From: Sambucus nigra
Lineage: Eukaryota; Streptophyta; Magnoliopsida; Dipsacales; Adoxaceae
Length of the DNA stretch: 64,000 bases
Direction of reading: 5' to 3'
NCBI GenBank assembly: GCA_949130495.1
Contig: OX422208.1
Coordinates: 641,164,023-641,228,022, forward strand
The notes beneath the pieces are model-generated. The model was not told the origin of the DNA and searched no databases. It saw only the letters and a list, made by a program, of their open reading frames with translations. Position 1 is the stretch's first letter. Every line of letters starts with the position of its first letter. This document shows, in pieces, positions 1-11,130 of the stretch. Made by a program: the position numbers and the translations under genes.

Positions 1-590
1 CTCTTCTAACTTTATCACCTCTTCTCAGATTAAATCATTTTTCTCTCGGGAGTGGACTCTCCTTCTCTATTTGATCGACTTTGCACCCTCAGCCACATTG
101 AGCTTACGGCATAGGATCTTTGGATCGATGCCAAGCATATTTCCATGGCTTCAGGAAAAAATTCTTTATCCTTTCTTCAATAGCTTGATCAACTATTATT
201 TAATTTCCTTCTTCAGGGTTTTGTCAATTTGGACAATTTTCTTCGGTTCATTCTTATTGAGGATGATGGATTCTACCTCCTCAGCGGCCTCACACTTCTT
301 TAACTTAGTCTCATCTCTAGGATCCAGGTATCAATGTTGTACATTGTAATAGCCCTTTTGTATGCCTCTCTCTCCTCAGTTGAGTTGAAATAGCATTTGC
401 GTGCCTAAACCTGGTCACCTTACACTTCCTCTACCCCATATGGAGTCAAGAATTCAATCATTTGGTGAACCATTGAAGGCATGAACTTAAATTCCTCAAA
501 GGCTACTCTTCCCTAAATTAAGTTGTAGGTCAAGTGGTCATTTTGATCCATGACAAAGAAACTAATATTCTTTGTGACGCACTTCGGCCA
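1..590 (-). pseudogene. Gypsy element F: protease-RT linker and start of reverse transcriptase (partial)
   Basis: This is the downstream part of a minus-strand Ty3/Gypsy polyprotein that leaves the window at base 1. Read on the minus strand, a degenerate linker follows the protease. Near 50-160 the stretch HGNMLGIDPKILCRKLNV appears, the usual entry to plant Gypsy reverse transcriptase (family form: MPGIDP followed by a His-x-Leu-x-(Ile/Val) segment). Several stops and frame changes are present, so no functional protein is expected. The catalytic RT core lies outside the window. The strand and the order gag-protease-RT agree with the neighbouring fragments, so I treat it as one element. Confidence 0.7.
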
Positions 591-1076
591 TCAATTTCTC
601 ATTCTGACTTCCATTTCATAAATACCCAAAGGGTATACTTTCTCTTTGCTAAACCCTATGAGAGGTTGATGATATGTCAGTAGCTTCTTCTTGCTCAGAC
701 CTAAGCCTTTGTAACAGTCCCAAAACATAACATCGGTCGAACTTCCGCCATCAACTAAAATCCTCAAAACCTCAGAACTATGCACTAGAGTGGTGATAGC
801 CAAAGGGTTAAAATGCGAGGCTAGAATCCCTTTGAAATATAGTCTAGAAAAATCCATAATCAAAGTATTCATATCAACTTTAGTTCTTTTTATCTTTTTC
901 GGCTCTATTGCTGTTGAATGCACTTCCTTAGGTTTTGGAGGGAGAGCCTTGGCCTCTGCTACATGATCCTTTCTATCAACAACCTCTTTTCCTCTAGCTA
1001 ATCCTCTATAGACCATCTTAACCCCAAGAGATATCGTATGAATTCGACCTTTAGGATCAGTAATTGTGGGAGGCAA
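591..1076 (-). pseudogene. Gypsy element F: retropepsin-like aspartic protease region
   Basis: A 161-codon open stretch contains ILVDGGSSTDVMFWDCYKGL. In plant Gypsy elements this position carries the retropepsin active site (Asp-Gly/Ser-Gly followed by Ser-Ser and a hydrophobic run). The Asp of the active site is present, as VDGG. Downstream, the glycine-rich LIGFSKEKVYPLG segment matches the flap side of these proteases. It shares reading frame with the gag stretch at 1119-1682, and a TGA separates them that could have arisen from CGA. The protease would cut the gag-pol precursor inside virus-like particles. The break and the degenerate downstream pol make activity unlikely. Confidence 0.75.
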
Positions 1077-1118
1077 GTATGGGTTTGCTTCATCAACATC
1101 ATCCGTGTCATCGTCGTC

Positions 1119-2894
1119 TCAGCTTGCTAGAGCATCAGACTTGCACTTATCGTTCCTCCTCTTTTGGGTGTCGTTTTGACCACTCTTAACACTTCCCTTA
1201 TCAACATACTTTCTCAATTTTTCATCTTTCAGCATTCTCTCAATCTCGTCCTTGAGATCAAAAAACTTGTCGATCGTATGACTATGGGCTTGATGAAATT
1301 CACAACACATGTTTATATTCCTCTTATGAGGAGGAGCCTTAAGCTTCTTAGGCCATTTCAGAGAACGATCATTCTTGATCTCATTTAAAATGTTCTCACA
1401 ATTGTTAGTCAAAGGGGTGTAGTATGCGAACTTGTCATCCATCGACCTCTTCTTTCTATCCATATTCTTCTTGTGGAACTTACCCCCACTACTTGTCCCC
1501 TTGTCGTCTTCACCTTTGGCAGCCATTGCTTCCTCTGCATTCATGACCTTCATGTACATAGCTAGGATTTCGTCCATAGACTTTGGAGGATCTTTTGTAA
1601 GCTTCCAAAGTAGATTTCCTTTCTTCAAACCTCCTATCAGGGCGGTTATGGAAATACTCTCTTCATAATTCTGGACCTCCAATTTTTTCTTATTGAATCA
1701 TCCTATGTACTCTCTCAGACTTTCATTATTCCCCTACTTCACGTACAAATGGGTCGTCTTCTTCTAAGGCCTCACCCCAAATAAGATATTGTGTATAAAC
1801 CTTTCTGCAAGCTATTTGAAATTCTCAATAGAATTTTTTGGGAGAGAGGTAAACCATACATGTGCTGCTTCTGTCAGGGTGCTTGAGAAGGCACAACACT
1901 TCATCTCGTCTGAGACAGAGAAAATATCAGTAGCTGATTGATACATCTACATATAGTGGACTAGATTAGTGCTCCCATCATATTTTGGAGTGACCACTAG
2001 CGACTTAAACTTAGCTAGGGGAGGATAACTCACAATCTTTCTTATAAATGGGGAGCCTTTATTATATCCCCTCAACAAGGGGTCTCGACTCTTCAGAATA
2101 TCCCTAATCTTGTCTTTCAATCTTTGAATAGAATCGTTCCAGGGTCTATCGGACGTTGCTATGGCTTGACTTGAGCAACATTATCTCCAACCCCCTCTCT
2201 TGGTCGAACGAATTGAGGGCTCCCTGGACACTATTCTCTATTCGCTATTCATTTCTAGTTATTCCTCACCTCGACCTCACTGAGGCTGATGGTAAGAACC
2301 TCCATTATTTTTGCGAGAGCCGACGATACTTCTAAATCTAGAGAGTCGGTTTCTCGAGTCGTCTGTTGCTGGGCTGATCCTATCAAAGGCTTACCCCTAC
2401 TTAATTTGTCTAGAGATGATTCCCTTAGACTAGAATCTAGGCTCGGCTTGCCACTGCATACTCGGCTGGGCTGAATTGGTTGCACAGTGCCTCTAAAAAT
2501 CTGATAAGAATCCCAACATCTCTTATCATCCTCTTCATCATACTTATCATCCTCATCATTAGGGAATTCATAACCCGGACTCCCCAGGCATAAACGCTTA
2601 GGGTCGGCCACGTCCCTGCGCCTTTACTGAGGAAGAAGATCTTTGTGTGGGGCCTAGGGTGGTTCCATGGCTTTTGGATCTGAGCCGCCTTCTCTGGCGA
2701 CCGAAGTTATCATCTCCTCTCTAGCACCAACAAGTCTAACCACCATGTTTTGGTTGAAAGAAAAAAGAGTTTGCCTACATCTGTCGTTGGCTTTCTACTA
2801 AGGAGCGTAGAGCCACCGCCACCTCGGCCATTTATGACTGAGGTGGGGCTTGGCTGGTACTAGTTCCACCTATAGTATACGAATATGATGCCAT
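1119..2894 (-). pseudogene. Gypsy element F: gag (capsid/nucleocapsid) polyprotein, broken
   Basis: The minus-strand reading starts at an ATG at 2892-2894 (MASYSYTIGGTSTSQAPPQS, then a stop), just after the primer-binding site. An acidic N-terminal part follows (2255-2611). The Retrotrans_gag capsid domain at about 1690-2250 is interrupted by stops and includes SLPKNSIENFKQ-like and LREYIG segments. The C-terminal part (1119-1682) is open and has CCEFHQAHSHTIDKFFDLKD at about 1270-1320, matching the degenerate Cys-His nucleic-acid motif that ends plant Gypsy gag proteins. Frame differs between the N-terminal (2611) and C-terminal (1682) parts, so at least one frameshift is present. Gag would form the particle shell. 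Confidence 0.75.
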
Positions 2895-2960
2895 TGAAGA
2901 GTTTCAGGGACCGAAAAAACCAAAAAATGTATAGGAAGTGAGCTGGATGGCTATCTCGTT

Positions 2961-2975
2961 CCATAGACGGCACCA
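2961..2975 (-). promoter_or_regulatory. Primer-binding site of Gypsy element F
   Basis: The minus strand reads TGGTGCCGTCTATGG, close to the leader TGGCGCCGTCTGTGG common in plant Gypsy elements. It lies about 65 bases before the gag ATG and a few bases inside the probable LTR end (...ATCA at 2979). The two differences from the common form are C-to-T and G-to-A. This would be where a cellular tRNA primes minus-strand DNA synthesis. Confidence 0.65.
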
Positions 2976-2978
2976 CAT

Positions 2979-3873
2979 TGATGATACCAGAATTGGTACC
3001 ACCAATTTAGTGTGATAAGTGAGCGCGAACCAGCCCAATAATGGTGTAAGAACATATATAAAATACATGAAGAGATAAGGCAAAGGGGCATATGACACCA
3101 AATATAACTGATTCGGCCGGAGCCTACGTCCACTATGCAGTGAATGATAGTTTTCACTATAATGAGGGTTGTAATGGCCTTCAAATACAACCCTTAATCT
3201 TTCTATCTTTATTGAGTATTGAACAGAGTTTTAGCTAGGTTTTATAATGATCGATCCTCTAGAATGAGATAGAATATAACAATTTATATGGATGGGGTGG
3301 TGTCATACGCACCCCAGGCATGCAGTAGTCATGCACAATATCCAGTGCCTACTATTGTGATAACATTTGTCCTTTGTCCATGCATGTAATAATTAAAAGA
3401 TATTCTCCATTTATGTGGATGATACTGTTACAACGGTTTGGTTCACATGGGTCTTGCATCTCACACGCACTCTCCTATGCATTCCCCATTCCACGTGCTT
3501 AAGTAGATGCCAAGAGTGTACTGCTGAGGTGGAAGCATTGGCCCAATCGAGTAAGAGACGACTGAGACACCATTGAATTGCTTATTAATGGTTACCAAGT
3601 TTAGTCTCGACTGACCAACATCAGGCTGAGATAAGAGAATAGGCTGGTGTAGAAGGTCTCAGACTTTATAATCCAGACAAGGTGGGTTACCAAGCGAGAT
3701 GAGATACCTACTGTGTTGGCTTGAGATCGAGATGGGATGCACCGACTGAGACAGATTGTGCCAGTTGCTCAAGATGACTCACATGAGGATGTTCTATAAA
3801 GTCAGCTTCGGTCGAGACTGGCTAAAGTCGAGACAAAGTCAGGTAATGGCATTTTATGCCCCATAAGTGTGCA
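2979..3873 (-). repeat. Probable 5' LTR of Gypsy element F
   Basis: This stretch lies directly upstream (minus strand) of the primer site and ends in CA at 2979. I place its start at 3873, where the minus strand reads TGCACACTTATGGGGCAT. That choice is inferred, since no second LTR is in the window. A TATA-like CATATAAATT on the minus strand lies near 3285-3295. The upstream part holds many short variants of GTCTCGAC/TCGAGAC and GTCTCAGTCG (3560-3840), which resembles the motif clusters in other LTRs of the window. Confidence 0.5.
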
Positions 3874-4659
3874 TGAAATAAGTTTACTTTTTTGAGTTTA
3901 GAATACTTTGTCATATTCTACCCTTTGATTTTTGTATCTTTTGCATTGTAATGATATTTTATTTTTTGTGTGCAGTTCCTCAAAAGAAGATGTATCCTAA
4001 ATAAGAAGACGTTAGTTTTTCTACTTTGAAGAAAGTCTAGTTAATCAGATAAGCTTTCAAGGACCCTGGCCACCCCAGATATATTACTCCTCTCTCCTAT
4101 GCTTCATCAACACCTTCTTTTGGTACACGATCAGTGGATATCGATCCAGATGTCCTAGATAGATGTATTGACCATACCCTTATACTACTAGTACTTTGGG
4201 ATACTTTGGTTTATTCGATATATCTGTAAACACTCCATTTTGCAAACCTAAAAGTTCTCTCCATTTGGGATAGCTAGATGTATCTACTGAAAGCATATGG
4301 GTGAATGTTAGTTCACAAGACCATTATATCGTGAGTAAAATATTTACTTATTCTGTTTTGAATACTCTTATAAAGAGAAAAAGTCAACCCAAATGCCAGG
4401 AAAACAATGGATACTCTAGATTCATGTTTTGAACATAAGGACTCACTTCCAAGGAAATTTAACTTGAGGAAAATTTTGAATCAAAAAGTTATTCTAGTCG
4501 AGAAAATTTTATATATTTAAATTATATTTCCAATAGTGTATTAGCTAAAGGTCCGAGTACAAAGATATGTTCAAAATATAAAACTACCACAAAGATGGTC
4601 CATTATATGAATTGAGGGCTGATTGATCATACACGCTCATGATCGATAGAAGAGATGAG
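3874..4659. other. Spacer between elements F and C, no recognised gene
   Basis: I read both strands and find no protein homology, tRNA-like fold or terminal repeat I can support. The 5-base sequence ATGAG just before 4660 is a candidate target duplication of element C, but its partner is not visible because the right end of C is missing. The stretch may be host DNA or an unrecognised old repeat. Confidence 0.4.
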
Positions 4660-5182
4660 TGTAAGAATAATTTTTATAGAATTGTTCACAGCATAGCTTA
4701 TGGATTGCTTGGCTTATCCTGTTACAAATCGTCCTGAACCATTAAGACGAACGAAACTCAAGCATCTCCAAGTTTGAAGACTTTTTGGCATCCCGTAAAC
4801 GTATAAAACGATTGAGAGTTTGAATTAATTCTTGAAATTATGTTTGGGATGTTTAATTTTTATCAAAAGATGAACATGACATTTTGTTTTCAAAAATATG
4901 ATTTCTGAGTTTACTCAAAGGCGAGTTTTAAAAACTTTAAAAGTTCATCTCAGTCGTTCAAACAACATCCCCATGTCATTCAAATGACATCCTCATGTCG
5001 TTCTAATGACTTTATAGGCCAATCGATGTCCCTTCTAACGACATCGCTATCTCGTTCTAATGACATCACCAAATCGTTCGCATAACCCGCCTCCTCAAGT
5101 TTTGTATAAATACAAGTTTTGTACTCAGAATTTATAAGTGTTTTGACATAACATTTTCTGCATATTTTTTGCTAATGTTCTT
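4660..5182 (+). repeat. Element C (Copia-like) 5' LTR, left part, split by insertion of B
   Basis: The LTR starts TGTAAGAATAATTTTTATAG at 4660, matching the LTR start of element D (TGTAAGGACATAATTTTATA). It holds a cluster of variable motifs at 4925-5090 (GTCGTTCAAACAAC, GTCATTCAAATGAC, GTCGTTCTAATGAC, CTCGTTCTAATGAC). A clear TATA box (TGTATAAATAC, about 5104-5114) follows directly. Element B interrupts it at 5183. The duplicated bases TTCTT (5178-5182) reappear at 32152-32156, and the LTR resumes there. Primer site and gag remnants follow the right part at 33449, which fixes the orientation. Confidence 0.65.
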
Positions 5183-6752
5183 TGATAAGCACCCAAAAGT
5201 GTTATATTTATACCTCAGATAGACGCATTTTAGTTGCTAATTCTCAACAGATGGGGTCATATATGTGTAAATATTAATGTGCAGGCTTGATCGTCGTTTG
5301 TGGAGTTCAAACACTTATTTCAAGGCAAATGTGTGATTTATGAAGCTAATTCCCCCGTCCCATGATCTTAACGGAGCCTAATCTTAGCCCAAACCTTCAC
5401 CCGAGCCCGTGTGTGTTTAATTTGTGCTTTTTAGATTTTTTTTATTTTTAGTTTGAATCGTTTTTATTTTTAGGATTTATTTTAGCTTTATTTAGAATTT
5501 TTTAGAATTTATTTTCTATTTCTTTTTTTATTAATATTTAATATTAGTCTTTATTTTTAGTTTTGCTAGATATTATAGTTTTAGGACTTTAGGTTTTACT
5601 TTTACTTCTTTTGCAGTTTTTATTTTTATTATTTGAGTTTTTTTTAGTAGATTTTATTTAGTTTTAGAGGATTTATTTTTCTATGTTTTATTTTAGTGTG
5701 TCGAGTATTTGTTTTCCTTTATTTTTGTTTGTTTTTAGTTAGTTTATTATTATTATTATTTTCATTTTTGTTTTGTTTTAGTTTATTTTATTAGTTTTTT
5801 TAGTCATGTTTAGTTTTTAAAGTTTGTATTGTGTGTAGTGTTGTTTTTAATTTTTATTTTTTTAGTTGATTTTTATTTTTATTTTTAGTTTAATTTAGTT
5901 TATATTTATATTTTCATTTTACTAGTTTTTGTTTTATTAGGTTTATTTTTCTTATTTTATTTAGGGTGCAAAGTTAAACACACGCACAAAAAACTAACAC
6001 ACACTCACATACACACTAAACAAAACCCTCACCCACACACTAACTAATCTGGACCCCCACTATACCTAAACCCCCCATACACTAATCTTCAACCTCACTC
6101 ACCCACTCCTCTCTCAATTCCATTGAAGTCCATCTCAACCTCTAACAACAACTACACTCTCTCACCTCCATTAACACCCCAAGTCACCAACCCACTTCTC
6201 CTATGGCAATACCAACCATTCAATCAGCCTGCCCAACCCGAAAATCATCAAATCGGAACTTCTCCAAATAGACATCTGTCCTGATTTCAACAACCCCAAA
6301 AAAACATATACTCCCAAAATCTGAAACCCACATTCACAAACCCCATTAAATCCCAAGTTCACCTCAAACCAACCCGACCACCACCTACGAAACCCGTCCA
6401 AACCACCTGAACACCCACAACCCGTTGGTAAACCCGCGACCTCCAAACCGTGTTCGATCCCAGAAACTCATGACCTGCACTCCATACCATCTCGACCAGA
6501 CACCCCTTGACCCTTCTCGATCCTCCCTCAACCTCAGTACCCGTAATCCATATAACCCGATGCCACTTCAAACATGCTTTACCCAATCCATTACCCATTT
6601 ATCCCACAAAGCCATTTTAACCCACACCCATTTCTCCTCTTTCAAAACCCACGCATATTTGTATCCACCTGATAAATCCCAAATAAGAGATACAAAAACA
6701 AAACCCTGCTGATTTAACAACTTGGACCCTGTACCTGCACACCTTCTGACAC
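5183..6752 (+). repeat. Element B 5' LTR, left part
   Basis: The sequence matches 20012-21250 base for base over long stretches, beginning TGATAAGCACC. It contains a T-rich block (5410-5960) of TTTTATTTTTAG-like units, then an abrupt change to a C/A-rich block (5970-6740). Open frames here (for example 6201-6712 on both strands) are by-products of this low-complexity composition and I do not call them genes. The LTR is interrupted at 6752 by element A. Confidence 0.8.
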
Positions 6753-8357
6753 TGTAAGGACACAAATTTCCAATTAAGTCCATATATAGTTTTTTCTCAA
6801 TTCCGGACAAAAACATTTATTCATAGGATAGTATTTAATTGTAATATTCTCAAGCCTATGAAGTGTTTGTTGAAGACGTAGCGGCAAAGAGTTTAAAGCT
6901 TCATCAAATATGTCGGTTTGTGTGCCTCGTTTCTACGTCATCAACCATAGTTCCATGCTCCCAAGGTATGAATGCAATATTATATATATAGGAGCTTGGA
7001 ACAAAGTTTATTGGGTGTTAGGTTTTGTAAAAACTGTGTTTTAATTTTCAGAAAGGCTTAAATAAAACTTTAAAATAAGTTTATAAAGTTTTCTGGGCTA
7101 AAATCGAATTTTCCAAACTTTCTGGTTTTTCGTTCGATAGAGTCGTTCCAACGAGATTGTCGTTCGAACGAAAATGTCGTTCGAATGAACCTGCCAACGA
7201 GTTCCCACCAAAGCATACTGGTCCGTCATTCGAAATGTCGTTCGAACGAGATTATTCGTTCTAACGAGATTTCCAACGAGGTTCTAACGAGTTCAATCTG
7301 GAACGTCGTTAGAAGTCTCGTTCGAACGAGATGTCAGGCGGGAACAGTTTTTGGCAGTTTTTTGGCAGTTTTGCACCCACTTCCCCACTAAGTTTTTAAC
7401 CAACTTTTTCAGACTTTATTATGTGCGGGAATAATATTTTCCAATCTAACTTTTCCATCCTAGTTTATCTCTTAGAGAGAGTTTGAGAGCAAAAAATGTT
7501 TAGGAAAATGTTCATGTTTTGAGTGAGATTTTTAGAGAAAAATTTCCATCACTCTAGTGTTTACACCCAAATGAGTTTATTCCACGTTCTTATATACTTA
7601 TCAATTGCTTGGAGTTTGGCACCGGTTTTCTCTACACCGAATTGAAGAGAAGTTTTGGGTTTTGCTTCCACCACCCACAAAGAAAGAAGAAGTGTTTCTA
7701 TGTTAATTTACCCACACGGAGAAAGGCTCCATGCTCGGGTGACGGTGACCATATAAAGTCCCATCGGTGGATTTCGAGACCGCGGTGGTATGCCAAGGAG
7801 ATCCGCTAGGAAGAGGTGTCTACAAGAAGAAGCGTCGAGGCTTGAGAGGGATCGAGTCGTGCGTTGTAAGTCTATCTGTCTTGTAATTGAAATTCCATAT
7901 CTAGTGGATTTATGGCTAGGGCCGTCTGAGGTTGTTTCCCGTCTTGGGTTTTTCCTCGTACATCGCGGCATAGTGTGATTGGTTTATTTTATCTTGCATA
8001 ATTTATTTAGAACGCATGCGTAGGATAATTCGAGATAAAATTCGATTTAAATTATCACACTTCATTTAATTTGGGACTAAATTAAATATTGGGTAATTGT
8101 GTAGTTAATTCAAGTCTTTTGCTAAAATTTGGTTTCGCCTAATTTGCTAATATTGATAAATATGACTTAGGCAAATTCTAGGACTTGGATTAATTAATTG
8201 GTTTAAGTGAATATATTAATTGATTAATTTTACTTCACTTGGTGTAATTTTAATTTGTTTAAGAAATTAAAATTTGTTGTTGTTTAAAATTGAACCATCA
8301 CGTTTTACGCTTCCGCATCATCCTGAGTTTAGTTTAAAAGGAAATTAAGTTTTTTCA
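6753..8357 (+). repeat. Element A 5' LTR
   Basis: The LTR spans 1605 bases, starts TGTAAGGACA and ends TTCA. A cluster of TCGTTCGAACGA-type motifs occupies 7128-7345. The downstream part (7420-8357) would be R/U5. The pair of short open frames around 7609-7978 recurs at 13013 in the other LTR and is not a gene. Compared with the 3' LTR, one stretch of about three dozen bases with an extra motif copy is missing near 7330. Confidence 0.9.
7128..7345 (+). promoter_or_regulatory. Cluster of TCGTTCGAACGA-type motifs in the element A LTR
   Basis: There are about ten copies or near copies of the palindrome TCGTTCGAACGA and its variants (TCGTTCCAACGA, TCGTTCGAATGA, TCGTTCTAACGA, CCAACGAGTT), in spacings of roughly 12-25 bases. 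The same cluster lies at 12508-12755 in the 3' LTR with one extra unit. Position in the upstream half of the LTR suggests a U3 regulatory array. Function is inferred from position only. Confidence 0.55.
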
Positions 8358-8360
8358 AAT

Positions 8361-8373
8361 TGGTATCAGAGCC
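8361..8373 (+). promoter_or_regulatory. Primer-binding site of element A (initiator-Met tRNA type)
   Basis: TGGTATCAGAGCC lies three bases inside the LTR end. This is the standard Copia primer site complementary to the 3' end of initiator-Met tRNA. It is unmutated. Confidence 0.9.
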
Positions 8374-8411
8374 AAAAACGATAAATTATTTCGTTAAGAT
8401 CCTTTAAATTT

Positions 8412-10388
8412 TTGGCTAAAATGGAATTTTCCCCATTTTCAAAATTTCCTATTTTTGATGGTTCAAACTACGCGTATCGGAAAGCGCGAATGATATCGGC
8501 ACTAAAATCTATCGACGAAAGAGTTTGGATGTTTGTTGTTAACGGGTGGTCCCCACCAACTTATTTAGTTGAAAATGAACGTGTTATCAAACCCGCCGAT
8601 AGATGGACTGAAAATGAGTTTAAACTTGTTAATTTCAATTCCCGTGGTTTAAATGCCTTGTTTAGCGCTGTCACACCGGATGAATTCCAACGTATTATGA
8701 CGTGTGAGACCGCTAAAGAAGCTTTGGATATTTTACAATTAACTCATGAAGGAACTAGTGTCATTAAAGCTTCAAAACTCCAAAACCTCACCACTCAATT
8801 TGAAACTATCAAAATGAATGAAAAAGAAACTTTTGATGAATTTTATGCTTGACTTTCTGATATTGTTAATTCATCTTTTAACTTGGGAGAGAAAATACCT
8901 GACGACCATGTTGTAAAGAAAATTTTAAGGTCCTTACCCGATAGATTTATTCCAAAAGTGACCGTTTTAAATTCTTTACCAACTTTAGCCTCTACAAAAT
9001 TAGAAGAGCTTGTAGGTGATTTACAAACCTATGAACTAGACATGTTTCCCTCTAAAACTGAAAAGAAAATCGAAAAGGGCGTTGCTTTAAAAGCCCGAAA
9101 AGAGGTCAAACAAGTAGTAGAGAGCGATAGTGATAGTGACTCGGAAGACATGGCTTTATTTGCTCGCAAATTTAGAAAATTTCTTAAAATTAACAAAGAT
9201 AAATTTAGAAATGATTTTAAGAAATTTGAATCTTCTAAGCATGACAAGAACGAGAAGATTTCTAAAGAGGAGAAGATTCCTAAAGCCGAAAAGATCCCTA
9301 AACCTAGTAATGAAAATTTAGATAGGGGCGAGTCTAATAAGTATTTTGGTTGTGAAGGTTATGGCCATAGGGCTTATGAGTGCCCCACTAAACTAAGGAA
9401 AGAGGGTAAGCGACCCATTTCATATAATGCGACCCTTAGTGATAGTGATAAGGAAGAGAAGCCCGATTCCCCCACTAAGAAAAAATTTGTGGCTTTTATG
9501 GCTAGTCATGTGAGTGATAGTGAGAACTCATCGATCGATGAAACTTTAACTCATGACACTTCCAAGATCATAGTTTATGATTCTCTTGTTTTCTATGATA
9601 GTGAGAGTGGAGAAGAAAGAGAGAGTGAAAATGAAGAAGAGGTTAATGTGAGTGAACTTCAAAATTCTTTTCAAGAACTTTATAAAGAATCTATTAAATT
9701 GAAAAGAGCTAATTTGAAGTTAGAAGCTAGTTTAAGAGAGAGTGTCAAGGTCGTTGATGAAAATGCTTTAATAGAAGACCTTAGGACACGTGAGAGGACT
9801 CTTCAAGAGAAGCTAGAATATGTAGAAGGCGAAAGAGATAGCCTTAGGGGTTTAATGGAATCCTTAAAAAAGGAGCTTCTTGCATTTGAAGAGCGCAATC
9901 TTTTATTAGAGTCTAACATTTTAGAACTGCAAGATAAATTAAAAGACTCTAGTAATGTCAAATTTGATTTGGAGTGTCGTTCAGAAAAACTAGATAAAAT
10001 CTTAGGAACGGTCCAAATTAAAAATGACACTTGTGGTTTAGGCTTCAATACTTGTAATGAATTTACTCATAATGCCCAAACTAATATTTTAGGAGAATCT
10101 ACTAGGAATACATTTAAAGATCACTCCTTAAGTAAATCTTTTCGACATGTTTTCACTTGTACACATTGTGGTCGAAAAGGTCATCTTAGGAAATTTTGTT
10201 TTGATCTTAAACGAATTCCTAGAAAATCCCATAGTAAAGTAACCACGGTAGTTAAAGTTCCAACACCCCAAGATAGTCATTCTTCATTAATTTGGGTTAG
10301 GAAATCCGACTTGGTTGCCTTGCAAAATAGGGTTTTTGATTCTCATTTACTTTCACATGCTTCCTCCCTTGCTAAATCTAAAGGATGA
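8412..10388 (+). pseudogene. Element A gag polyprotein, one nonsense codon from intact
   Basis: The reading frame starts MAKMEFSPFSKFPIFDGSNY, 38 bases after the primer site, and runs 658 codons with a single stop (TGA at 8850-8852). Element D has CGA (Arg) at the same place, so this is one C-to-T change at a CpG. Domains in order: DUF4219/UBN2-type Copia gag (about residues 1-230, with WTENEF, GLNAL and FETIKMNE segments); acidic/Lys-rich linker; first zinc knuckle near 311-325, which has lost its first Cys (YFGCEGYGHRAYEC); coiled coil about 412-533; second, intact CCHC knuckle CTHCGRKGHLRKFC near 583-597. Gag packages element RNA in cytoplasmic particles. No pol follows. The long open frame suggests recent activity, with particle functions supplied by itself and enzymes by a helper. 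Confidence 0.85.
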
Positions 10389-11063
10389 ATGTGTTAATGT
10401 TTGCATACTTTAGCGTTTGTACTTCATGCTATATTCACATGCTAAATGTATGCTTGTTTAGTCATTTTCTAGTCATTGCCTTATTTCATATCACATGCTA
10501 GGAATTATGACTTGTTTACCTTTTTGTATTATATTTTGTGTTTGAATTAATTGAAAAATATAAAAAGAATTTTGTTTATCATTTGTGTTTTATTTATTTC
10601 ATTTAAGCTTAATGAAAAATACAAATGATTTTTGTTTGTCCTTTTGAGTATATATCTTTATTTTTGGTTAAAAATGTCAAAAACTCAAAAAGATTTTATT
10701 TTGTGTGTATTTTAGTTTGACACACTTTATGTGGCATATATTTGTGTTTGAATCCCATCTTTTACGCTCCCACATGGCTAGAACTTTTGGTTTAGATTTT
10801 CAATCCTTAAAATGTTCTTTACCATGTTTTATATGGAGTAGTTGGATTTTGTATTGTTTAAATGGATTCTATTTTTATATGCCTCTATTCACACATGCAC
10901 GAGCTCTTTTGAAATCTTAATGTCACATGTTATATTTGAGATTTTTGAGGTGTTCTCCTACCAATCTAGTCATCTACATATCTATGACCTAGGAGGACTA
11001 GTGCATGTCAAAATCCGTTGCATGTGAGATTTGTGTGAAAATGAAAACATGATAAATAAAATG

Positions 11064-11130
11064 TGCACGGGGAAGGGCTCCGAAAGGATGAATTAAATCC
11101 TTTGCGATAGTAAGCCACCGTTTATTGGAT
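11064..11130 (+). ncRNA. Candidate conserved RNA hairpin of elements A, C and D
   Basis: GGGCTCCGAAAGGAT (11075-11089), a 7-base loop, and ATCCTTTGCG form a stem of seven pairs (AAAGGAT 11083-11089 with ATCCTTT 11097-11103), then GTAAGCCACCG. Elements C (34960-35008) and D (minus strand, 39690-39735) keep the flanks GGG-T-CGA and AAGCCA. They replace the stem with other complementary bases (GCGAG/CTCGC in C; AAGG/CCTT in D). A structured packaging or processing signal in the element transcript is an inference. No family is known to me. Confidence 0.4.

Noticed and set aside
71..349. 92-residue open frame on the plus strand at the left edge
   Set aside because: It is antisense to the Gypsy F polyprotein and shows no homology.
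7609..7978. Overlapping open frames on both strands, repeated at 13013-13213
   Set aside because: They lie in the R/U5 part of the two LTRs of element A. Duplication reflects the LTR, not a gene family.
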